Shown piece after piece: positions 8,185-15,159 of a stretch of 34,837 nt of DNA. The notes under the pieces are model-generated. The model did no database searches. It was given only the letters and a program-made list of their open reading frames with translations, and was not told where the DNA came from. This DNA is from QPIN01 sp964399475. GTDB lineage: Bacteria; Pseudomonadota; Gammaproteobacteria; Methylococcales; Methylomonadaceae. Made by a program: the position numbers and the translations under genes. Where the stretch lies: the NCBI GenBank assembly GCA_964399475.1, contig CAYNRB010000007.1:1-34837 (forward strand), written 5' to 3'. Numbering within the stretch: the first letter of the stretch is position 1; each line of letters begins with the position of its first letter.

Positions 8185-8271
8185 ATACGAAAAAAGTTAA
8201 ACAAAAAATCTGGGCTATAATGCACAAACCATTCAATTCCCATTCCTAAACATTAGCCATCAAAATAAAAC

Positions 8272-10374
8272 ATGGATTTTAGTAAAGCAGTTGAATCAAT
8301 CAAATCCCTGACCTCCATGGGACTGGGTGCGCCCATAATCATCGTGATGGTTCTATCAATGATTATATTGCCTCTGCCTGCTTTTTTATTGGATTTGTTT
8401 TTTACCTTTAATATTGCCTTTTCACTGATTATTTTATTGGTGGTCGTTTATAGTCTTAAACCTCTGGAATTTGCTGTTTTTCCTTCTGTAATCTTAATCG
8501 CAACTTTACTTAGGCTGGCTTTAAATGTTGCATCGACTCGAATAGTTCTTTTAGAAGGACATGAAGGTGGTGACGCGGCAGGTAAAGTAATCGAAGCATT
8601 TGGGTCTTTTGTAATTGGCGGTAATTTTGCGGTAGGTTTGGTTGTTTTTGCTATTTTGGTAGTTATTAATTTTGTGGTAGTAACCAAAGGTGCAGGGCGT
8701 GTTGCCGAAGTAGGTGCCAGATTTACTTTAGATGCGATGCCGGGTAAACAAATGGCCATTGATGCCGATTTAAATTCTGGGCTGATTGATCAAGATCAAG
8801 CCAGAGATCGTCGTGCTGAAATTGCAGCCGAAGCAGATTTTTATGGATCAATGGATGGTGCCAGCAAGTTTGTACGAGGTGATGCAATTGCCGGAATTAT
8901 CATTTTATTTGTGAATATTATTGGCGGTCTGGCGATTGGGGTAGGTCAGCATGATATGAGTTTTGCTGATGCAGGAGAAGTTTATGTATTACTGACCATC
9001 GGTGATGGATTGGTTGCACAAATTCCGTCATTACTATTGTCTACTGCTTCTGCAATCGTGGTCACCAGAGTCAGAGGAAGTGATGAAAATGTCGGGCAGC
9101 AGGTCACTTCACAATTATTTAGTGATCCCAAAGCATTAGTGATAACCGCAGCTATTATGGGGCTTTTAGGCATTATCCCTGGAATGCCAAATCTGGTTTT
9201 TATCTTACTGGCTTTAACTTTATTGGGTGGCGCTTATATGATTCAGCGCCGGACAAAAATTGAACAGGAAGAAGTGCTGGAACAAGCGGCACAATTACCT
9301 CAGCAACAAGTTACTTCCGCAGAAGTGAAAGAACTGGGTTGGGATGATGTGATGCCAGTTGATATTATTGGTTTAGAAGTAGGCTATCGATTGATTCCTT
9401 TGGTGGATAAAAACCAGGGTGGACAGTTGATGACGCGTATTAAGGGTGTGCGTAAAAAATTGTCTCAGGAACTCGGTTTTTTAATTCCTTCGGTTCACAT
9501 CAGAGACAATTTAGATTTATCACCAACCACCTATGTGATTTCTTTAATGGGCGTTACTGTAGGTGAAGCAGATATTAGACCCGATATGGAAATGGCCATT
9601 AATCCAGGTCAAGTTTTTGGCACTTTACAAGGTGAGGCGACAACGGATCCAGCTTTTGGATTGGAAGCCGTCTGGATTGACATTAGTCAGAAAGATCAGG
9701 CTCAAACATTAGGTTATACCGTAGTTGACCCAGGAACTGTGGTTGCTACACATTTGAGTCATATATTGCAATCCAATGCGCACGAATTATTTGGTTACGA
9801 AGAAGCTCAGAATATTCTGGATAATCTGGCAAAATCTGCACCCAAGCTGATTGAAGATTTAGTGCCTAAAACATTAGCTTTAGGCATAGTGGTTAAGGTT
9901 TTACAAAATTTACTGCGAGAGGGCGTTTCAATTAGAGATATACGTACAATAGCCGAAACTCTGGCTGATTATGGAACCAAGAGTCAAGATCCTGACATCT
10001 TAACTTCTGCCGTCAGAGCTTCATTAGGTCGGTCAATTGTTCATGAAATCAATGGTGTAGAAACAAGTTTTCCGGTAATTACCTTGGAACCAGAGTTGGA
10101 ACAGTTGTTGCATAAATCATTGCAAACGGCGGGTGAAAACGGAGCGGGTATAGAACCTGGATTAGCAGAGCAAATGCATCAATCATTAGAAGAAAGTGCT
10201 CAAAAAATGGAAATAGAAGGACAAGTAGCTGTATTGCTGGTTTCCTCCTTTATTCGTCCCTGGTTAGCCCGATTTGTCCGCCATTCAATTTCTGGGTTAC
10301 ATGTCTTGGCATATAATGAAATTCCTGAAGATCGTCAGATTAAAGTGGTTTCAACTGTTGGACAACGTGCATAG
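8272..10374 (+). CDS. flhA: Flagellar export gate protein FlhA
   Basis: FlhA forms the nonameric ring of the flagellar type III export apparatus and docks substrate-chaperone complexes on its cytoplasmic side. The 700-residue length is normal. The N-terminal ~320 residues hold the eight hydrophobic segments, with the FHIPEP-family signature LRLALNVASTRIVLLEG near residue 80. A charged linker (IQRRTKIEQEEVLEQ..) leads to the cytoplasmic domain (SAEVKELGWDDVMPVDIIGLEVGYRL..). The protein is intact to its C-terminal switch region (..IKVVSTVGQ). ATG 8272 has no clear Shine-Dalgarno. It heads the flagellar block but is separated from flhF by 313 bp that contain a palindromic element. Confidence 0.97.
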   Translation: MDFSKAVESIKSLTSMGLGAPIIIVMVLSMIILPLPAFLLDLFFTFNIAFSLIILLVVVYSLKPLEFAVFPSVILIATLLRLALNVASTRIVLLEGHEGGDAAGKVIEAFGSFVIGGNFAVGLVVFAILVVINFVVVTKGAGRVAEVGARFTLDAMPGKQMAIDADLNSGLIDQDQARDRRAEIAAEADFYGSMDGASKFVRGDAIAGIIILFVNIIGGLAIGVGQHDMSFADAGEVYVLLTIGDGLVAQIPSLLLSTASAIVVTRVRGSDENVGQQVTSQLFSDPKALVITAAIMGLLGIIPGMPNLVFILLALTLLGGAYMIQRRTKIEQEEVLEQAAQLPQQQVTSAEVKELGWDDVMPVDIIGLEVGYRLIPLVDKNQGGQLMTRIKGVRKKLSQELGFLIPSVHIRDNLDLSPTTYVISLMGVTVGEADIRPDMEMAINPGQVFGTLQGEATTDPAFGLEAVWIDISQKDQAQTLGYTVVDPGTVVATHLSHILQSNAHELFGYEEAQNILDNLAKSAPKLIEDLVPKTLALGIVVKVLQNLLREGVSIRDIRTIAETLADYGTKSQDPDILTSAVRASLGRSIVHEINGVETSFPVITLEPELEQLLHKSLQTAGENGAGIEPGLAEQMHQSLEESAQKMEIEGQVAVLLVSSFIRPWLARFVRHSISGLHVLAYNEIPEDRQIKVVSTVGQRA

Positions 10375-10393
10375 AAAACATTACGAGGCGTAA

Positions 10394-10618
10394 CTCTTAT
10401 GCGTCATTTCTTCCATTCCTTAGGAACGAGGATTTAATAATATCCGAAAGTTTGGCGCAGAATTTTTGTTTGTCATCTGTGTTGTAGAAACAGGCGCATA
10501 GCAGGCTACGTAACTGTTTCTACAACACAGATGACGGACAAAAATACAAGTCAAAATTCGGATATTATTTAATCCTCGCTCCTTAATCAAGTGAATGGAA
10601 GACAATGACGCATAAGAG
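10394..10618. repeat. Outer hairpin arms enclosing a palindromic element
   Basis: ctcttatgcgtcat..ttccattc (10394-10418) is the near-perfect complement of gaatggaagacaatgacgcataagag (split as gaatggaaga and caatgacgcataagag, about 10593-10618). The ~165-bp palindrome sits exactly between them, so the element appears to lie in the loop of a pre-existing hairpin downstream of flhA. Confidence 0.7.
10419..10586 (-). repeat. ~165-bp palindromic element (GAGCGAGGATTAAATAA subfamily), minus orientation
   Basis: Near-perfect inverted repeat with ends ttaggaacgagga / tcctcgctccttaa. The B mark (gcgcagaatttttgtttgtc) is on the left, the A mark (gacggacaaaaatacaag) on the right, and the apical core reads ggcgcatagc-ag-gctacgtaac. 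It differs from the reverse complement of the copy at 22900-23067 at only about three or four positions. It fills the flhA-flhF gap. Confidence 0.9.
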
Positions 10619-10687
10619 GGGTTTTAAACCACTCTTTTGTTTTCGTACGAGTAACTGGATGATATCAAACTATGATGAGGGTATACG

Positions 10688-12103
10688 GTGAAGATTAAAC
10701 GTTTTGTAGCTAAAGATATTCGGTTGGCCATGCGGATGGTTAAAGATGAGTTGGGCGCAGATGCAGTGATTATGTCCAACCGTACAGTTGATGAAGGTGT
10801 TGAAATTGTTGCCGCCAAAGATTTTGATGAACAAACCATTCATGATAAATTGAATGCACAAACTAAATCGATTGCTGTACCCAGCACAGTGACAAAAAAA
10901 ATAGAATTAACTGATTTTGATGCCGAGCATAATAATTTGCATGTCGTGAGTAATGCTAGAAAAATTGGGGCGGATGGGGTTATTCCTAAAAGACCCTTGC
11001 GTCGAAATATTGAACAATATGTAGGTTATGCTGAGAAAGTTAGTATTGCTAATGAAAACAAAAGACCCGTTGTAAAAAAATCAAAGCCAGTATTTCAAAA
11101 ACAATCAATGCCTGGTAATCAATTTAATCACGATGTCATTCAAAAAAATGGACAACAATCCATGGCATCTGCTCAATTCATGCAGGAAATGCGTAACGAA
11201 ATTCAAGCCTTAAAGTCTGCATTGGATGTTAAGTTATCTGAGGTTTCCTGGAATCAAGGCCAGCAGAGTGATCAAAACCCTGTGCGTATTGATTTGTTAC
11301 GGCGTTTATTTGACATGGATATTTCAAAAAAATTAGCTAAAAAAATAGCCAATCGACTGGATAGCCATAAAGATTCTGAAAAAGCCTTTGAAAAGGCCAA
11401 GGACATGCTAACTAAAGTTTTACCAATAGCCAATGATAATTTTTTTGAACAGGGTGGTGTGTTTGCATTAGTAGGACCAACAGGCGTAGGGAAAACTACA
11501 ACTGTTGCAAAATTAGCGGCAAAATTTATTTTAAAGTATGGTTCTGATCAGGTTGCATTAATTACTACAGATAATTATAGAATAGGGGCGTATGAACAGC
11601 TTTCTACCTATGGACGGTTGCTGGATATACCCGTAAAAATTGCCACAAACGCAGAAGAATTGCATAGTCAGATTAATAGCTTCAATGATAAACGCTTAAT
11701 TTTAATTGATACCGCTGGCATGAGTCAGCGTGATATGCGTTTGGCTGAACAAATTCAAACTTTACAACAACAAGATATACCGATTAAAACTTACCTGGTG
11801 ATGTCAGCGGCAACTCAATATAAAGCCATGAATGAAATAATGAATGCTTTTAAAGTTTTTGAACCAGAATCTTGTATTTTAACTAAACTTGATGAAACTG
11901 CCACGCTAGGTCCAACATTGTCAGCCATAATAGAGCATCAATTATCCCTCTCTTTTATGACCAATGGGCAACAGGTACCTGAAGATATTTATTATCCAGA
12001 TGCCAGTACTTTAATTGAAGAATGTGCTATACAGTTAGAGGAAGAAAATGATTTTAACAGCACGCTAAATCATGATGATTGGGTGGCAGAAGGTTATGCA
12101 TGA
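10688..12103 (+). CDS. flhF: Flagellar placement GTPase FlhF
   Basis: SRP-type GTPase that recruits early flagellar components to the cell pole; it acts with FlhG. The 471 residues comprise an N-terminal basic B domain (MKIKRFVAKDIRLAMRMVKDELG), a variable middle section, then an NG domain. The P-loop GPTGVGKTT is at residues 263-271, a TTDNYRIGA segment follows, and the DTAGMSQRD switch and TKLDE motif (LTKLDETATLG) complete the G domain. Start is GTG 10688, with GAGG about 8 nt upstream. Its end overlaps flhG, marking the flhF-flhG-fliA operon. Its presence indicates polar rather than peritrichous flagella. Confidence 0.96.
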   Translation: MKIKRFVAKDIRLAMRMVKDELGADAVIMSNRTVDEGVEIVAAKDFDEQTIHDKLNAQTKSIAVPSTVTKKIELTDFDAEHNNLHVVSNARKIGADGVIPKRPLRRNIEQYVGYAEKVSIANENKRPVVKKSKPVFQKQSMPGNQFNHDVIQKNGQQSMASAQFMQEMRNEIQALKSALDVKLSEVSWNQGQQSDQNPVRIDLLRRLFDMDISKKLAKKIANRLDSHKDSEKAFEKAKDMLTKVLPIANDNFFEQGGVFALVGPTGVGKTTTVAKLAAKFILKYGSDQVALITTDNYRIGAYEQLSTYGRLLDIPVKIATNAEELHSQINSFNDKRLILIDTAGMSQRDMRLAEQIQTLQQQDIPIKTYLVMSAATQYKAMNEIMNAFKVFEPESCILTKLDETATLGPTLSAIIEHQLSLSFMTNGQQVPEDIYYPDASTLIEECAIQLEEENDFNSTLNHDDWVAEGYA

Positions 12104-12974
12104 ACCCGTTGATCAAGCACTTGGAATAAGAAAAATGAGACAAATAAAGCCAAAACCTGTTCGAGTTATTGCTGTGACCAGTGGTAAGGGTGGGGTTGGT
12201 AAAACCAATATATCGGTAAATTTAGGCGTGGCGCTGGCTCAGATGGGGCGGCGCGTAATCGTAATGGATGCTGATATGGGCTTGGCAAATATTGATATCT
12301 TGTTGGGTCTATCACCCGAATATAATTTATCACATGTATTAAGGGGTGAAAAAACCCTGGCAGAAATCATGCTGGAAGGGCCTGCAGGATTAAGGGTTAT
12401 TCCCGCATCTTCTGGTGTTCAACAAATGTCTGATCTCTCAACTATAGAGCAGGCAGCTATTATTCGGGCTTTTAGTGACATAGATAAAGATATTGATATT
12501 TTGATTGTAGATACGGCTGCAGGAATTTCTTCCAGTGTGGTTAACTTTGCTCGGGCTTGTCAGGAAATTATGGTAGTCATCTGTGATGAACCAACCTCTC
12601 TGACGGATGCATATGCCTATATTAAACTGCTTAATCGAGATTATAATCTGAGTAAATTTCATATTGTGGCAAATATGGTGCAATCTATTCAGCAAGGTCA
12701 ACATTTATTTACTAAACTAAGTAAGGTAACAGATCGGTATTTGGATGTTTCTTTAAATTATGCGGGTGCAGTACCCTTTGATGAGTGTTTACGACAGTCT
12801 GTACAAAAACAGAAACCCTTTGTTGTAGCCTTCCCAAGAAGTAAAGCCTCAGTAGCAGTTAGGAACCTGGCCAAAAAAATTGAAGGATGGCCAGTAAAAA
12901 TACAAGCAGGTGGCTATTTGGAATTTTTTGTTGAAAGAATGATAGAGTTTGGGACGCATGAGGATGTTGCATGA
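12096..12974 (+). CDS. flhG: Flagellar number regulator FlhG (FleN), MinD-like ATPase
   Basis: MinD/ParA-family ATPase that limits flagellar number, acting on FlhF and, in Pseudomonas, on the master regulator FleQ. The deviant Walker A motif SGKGGVGKT is at residues 29-37; DADMGLANIDILLG and IVDTAAGISSSVV are the switch segments. The C-terminus ends in a probable membrane-targeting amphipathic helix (..LEFFVERMIEFG). ATG 12096 is chosen because MHEPVDQALGIRKM.. fits the family start and AGAAGG lies just upstream. An ATG at 12072 lacks a ribosome site and lies further inside flhF. It overlaps flhF by 8 nt and fliA by 4 nt (ATGA), so translation is coupled. Confidence 0.95.
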   Translation: MHEPVDQALGIRKMRQIKPKPVRVIAVTSGKGGVGKTNISVNLGVALAQMGRRVIVMDADMGLANIDILLGLSPEYNLSHVLRGEKTLAEIMLEGPAGLRVIPASSGVQQMSDLSTIEQAAIIRAFSDIDKDIDILIVDTAAGISSSVVNFARACQEIMVVICDEPTSLTDAYAYIKLLNRDYNLSKFHIVANMVQSIQQGQHLFTKLSKVTDRYLDVSLNYAGAVPFDECLRQSVQKQKPFVVAFPRSKASVAVRNLAKKIEGWPVKIQAGGYLEFFVERMIEFGTHEDVA

Positions 12975-13711
12975 ATGGAGCGGCCATGTACGCTACTATG
13001 CAGACAGGAAGCCCTGATGAAAGGGTGATGCAGCATGTAGACTTGGTCAAACGTATTGCTTTTCATTTAAAGGGACGTTTACCTGACTCTGTTCAAGTAG
13101 ATGATTTAATTCAAGCTGGGATGCTGGGCTTATTAGAAGCAGTAAAAAATTATGACACCAAGCAAGGTGCCAGTTTTGATACTTATGCCGGTATTAGAAT
13201 AAGAGGATCAATGCTTGATGAAGTTAGGCGTTCCGACTGGACACCTCGATCCGTGCATAAAAAAGCCCGGATGGTTTCAGCAGCCATAAGAGATGTTGAA
13301 AATAAAATAGGTCGGGATGCAAGAGATACGGATATAGCAGAGCATTTAGGATTGGCTGTCGAAGAATACAATCATATTCTTCAGGATACGGTAGGCTGTA
13401 AAACATTTAGTGTTGAAGCCTTATCAGAATCAGGAGATTATGCCTTTAAGGATGCAGAAAGTGTTAGTGCAGATCCTTTTGATTTGTTGGGCGAGCAAAG
13501 TTTTCGGCAAGCACTCGTTGAAGCAATTAAAGCTTTGCCTGAAAGGGAATGCTTGGTTGTTTCACTTTATTATGATGAAGAGTTTAATTTACGTGAAATA
13601 GGTGAAGTGCTCAATGTAAGTGAATCAAGGGTAAGTCAAATATGTAGCCAAGCAATGTTAAGGTTACGATCAAGGCTTGCAGAATGGTTTGAAGACTACG
13701 ATAATAAATAG
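12971..13711 (+). CDS. fliA: Flagellar sigma factor FliA (sigma-28)
   Basis: Sigma-28 directs late flagellar and chemotaxis genes. The 246 residues include region 2 (VDDLIQAGMLGLLEAVKNYD and the promoter-melting segment FDTYAGIRIRGSMLDEVRR), region 3, and a region 4 helix-turn-helix (FNLREIGEVLNVSESRVSQI). The ATG overlaps the flhG stop by 4 nt. A promoter of the type it recognises lies about 240 bp downstream, before cheY, with a palindromic element in between, so FliA probably drives its own chemotaxis neighbours. FlgM, its usual antagonist, is not in this window. Confidence 0.96.
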   Translation: MNGAAMYATMQTGSPDERVMQHVDLVKRIAFHLKGRLPDSVQVDDLIQAGMLGLLEAVKNYDTKQGASFDTYAGIRIRGSMLDEVRRSDWTPRSVHKKARMVSAAIRDVENKIGRDARDTDIAEHLGLAVEEYNHILQDTVGCKTFSVEALSESGDYAFKDAESVSADPFDLLGEQSFRQALVEAIKALPERECLVVSLYYDEEFNLREIGEVLNVSESRVSQICSQAMLRLRSRLAEWFEDYDNK

Positions 13712-13719
13712 TGAAACAA

Positions 13720-13884
13720 TTAGGCAACTCGCAACAAATAAACTACCAGTCTTGCTTGTCTTTTTGTCCGTCTTCAGCGGTATAGAAATAGTTACGTAGC
13801 TTGCTATGCGCCTATTTCTATACCGCTGAAGACAAACAAAAATTCTGCCCAATACGGGTAGTTTATTTATTGCGAGTTACCTTA
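13720..13884 (+). repeat. ~165-bp palindromic element (GCAACTCGCAA subfamily), plus orientation
   Basis: Ends ttaggcaactcgcaa / ttgcgagttaccttaa. A mark (cttgtctttttgtccgtctt) on the left, core gttacgtagc-tt-gctatgcgcc, B mark (gacaaacaaaaattctgccc) on the right. It begins 9 bp after the fliA stop and separates fliA from the cheY promoter. Confidence 0.9.
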
Positions 13885-13952
13885 ACTTTAGAAACCAATC
13901 AATAACTATTTTATTGGTGTTTTTTAAGTTTCAGCTTGTTTTGTCAAAGGCC

Positions 13953-13979
13953 TCAAATTTGATTAATTTGAGTCGATAT
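13953..13979 (+). promoter_or_regulatory. FliA (sigma-28) promoter of cheY-cheZ-cheA
   Basis: TCAAATTT, 11 nt, GTCGATAT. The match to TAAAGTTT-N11-GCCGATAA is 6 of 8 bases in each box at exact spacing, 33 bp before the cheY start. fliA is the gene immediately upstream, so the regulatory logic fits. Confidence 0.6.
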
Positions 13980-14011
13980 AAATATGAAAAATAATAGGTT
14001 GGAGATTTTCC

Positions 14012-14398
14012 TTGGATAAAAAAATGAAGATTCTTGTTGTTGATGATTTTTCGACAATGAGACGAATAGTAAAAAATCTTTTGAGAGATCTTGGGTTTAC
14101 CAACACTGTTGAAGCAGATGATGGTAAAACTGCTTTACCTATTCTGGAAAATGGTGGGATTGATTTCTTAGTAACAGACTGGAATATGCCAGGAATGACA
14201 GGAATAGATTTATTAAAAGCGGTTCGAGCAAATCCAGATTTAGTTGATCTTCCTGTGTTAATGGTCACAGCAGAAGCAAAAAGGGAGCAAATTATTATGG
14301 CAGCTCAAGCGGGTGTTAATGGATATGTTATCAAACCTTTTACAGCGGCAACCTTAAAAGAAAAGATCGAAAAGATTTTTGAACGTATAGATGGTTAG
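14012..14398 (+). CDS. cheY: Chemotaxis response regulator CheY
   Basis: Single-domain receiver that, when phosphorylated by CheA, binds the flagellar switch. From the TTG start the protein has 128 residues with acidic pocket D11-D12, phospho-acceptor D56 (VTDWNMPG), T86 and K108 (VIKPF). TTG 14012 (MDKKMKILVVDDF) is preferred over ATG 14024 because GGAG lies 8 nt before the TTG but about 20 nt before the ATG, and gammaproteobacterial CheY often begins with a similar extension. It is followed after 26 bp by cheZ. A FliA-type promoter lies upstream. Confidence 0.95.
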   Translation: MDKKMKILVVDDFSTMRRIVKNLLRDLGFTNTVEADDGKTALPILENGGIDFLVTDWNMPGMTGIDLLKAVRANPDLVDLPVLMVTAEAKREQIIMAAQAGVNGYVIKPFTAATLKEKIEKIFERIDG

Positions 14399-14424
14399 AG
14401 CCAATCCATTTAGGAGAATGAAGT

Positions 14425-15150
14425 ATGACAATTGATAGTCGCTTAGCTTTAGCTAAAAATTTGGTTCTAGCGCTAGAAAAAGAGGATGATCCAACGGCAG
14501 ATGGCTTGCTAGGTGAAATTGCTGTTATAAGAGAAACTCAGTTGTTCCAAGAAGTAGGGCGCTTGACACGTCAGCTCCATGACACCATGCAAAGTTTTAC
14601 CCTGGATTCAAAAATAGCTGATATGACTCAACACAGCATGCCTGATGCGAAAGAGCGTTTGCAGTATGTGATTACTATGACAGAGGAGGCAGCAGATAAA
14701 ACTTTAAGTGCTGTAGAAAATTTATTACCTGTTTCGCAACAACTTAATGATCAAGCATCAAACTTATCTGAAAAGTGGGAGCGGTTTTTGGATAGGGAAA
14801 TGCCTTTTGAAGAATTCAAAAATATGAGTGGTGAGATAACTACTCATTTTAACGAATCAAAAAAATCTTTATGTCAGGTTCAAGAGGGACTGAATGAAAT
14901 TTTAATGGCACAAGGTTTTCAGGACATAACGGGGCAGGTTATTAAGCAAGTTATTGATTTAGTACAAGACTTGGAGTTTAATTTGGTTGAGATGGTTCGA
15001 ATTTCGGGTCAGTCAATGAATGATTCTCAGGCAGAAGAGGAAGCGCCTGAACAACATGGGCCTGCAGTTCCAGGCATAGATGATAAGGCAGGTGATGTTG
15101 CTACATCTCAAGATGATGTTGATGATCTGTTATCCAGTCTAGGGTTTTGA
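14425..15150 (+). CDS. cheZ: CheY-P phosphatase CheZ
   Basis: CheZ removes phosphate from CheY-P. The 241 residues are mostly helical, expected to form the long four-helix-bundle dimer. The catalytic segment FQDITGQVIKQV places D167 and Q171 at the positions of the E. coli catalytic Asp/Gln pair. The C-terminal CheY-binding peptide is DDVDDLLSSLGF (230-241). AGGAGA precedes the ATG. It ends 9 bp before cheA, in the same transcription unit as cheY. Confidence 0.95.
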   Translation: MTIDSRLALAKNLVLALEKEDDPTADGLLGEIAVIRETQLFQEVGRLTRQLHDTMQSFTLDSKIADMTQHSMPDAKERLQYVITMTEEAADKTLSAVENLLPVSQQLNDQASNLSEKWERFLDREMPFEEFKNMSGEITTHFNESKKSLCQVQEGLNEILMAQGFQDITGQVIKQVIDLVQDLEFNLVEMVRISGQSMNDSQAEEEAPEQHGPAVPGIDDKAGDVATSQDDVDDLLSSLGF

Positions 15151-15159
15151 GGATATTTT

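Larger units (their letters stand above)
7577..8271. other. Gene-free stretch upstream of flhA
   Basis: Holds a decayed copy of the ~165-bp palindrome (7632-7787), a 9-bp-stem hairpin GCTGTATTG/CAATACAGC (7890-7916), and a possible sigma-54 site near 8170. On the minus strand about 30 codons around 7870-7970 read openly (..YVEATKEKLKALEAVL..) before a stop. They have no good start and may be a gene remnant. flhB, which normally precedes flhA, is not here. Confidence 0.5.

Noticed and set aside
10420..10605. Open frame on the minus strand (..VRHLCCRNSYVACYAPVS..) and its near-copy at 22932-23156 (+)
   Set aside because: Both lie inside palindromic elements of the same subfamily; the shared peptide follows from repeat identity, and there is no ribosome site or wider homology signal.
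12072..12095. Upstream ATG for flhG at 12072
   Set aside because: No ribosome site, deeper overlap with flhF, and the extra residues do not resemble FlhG N-termini.
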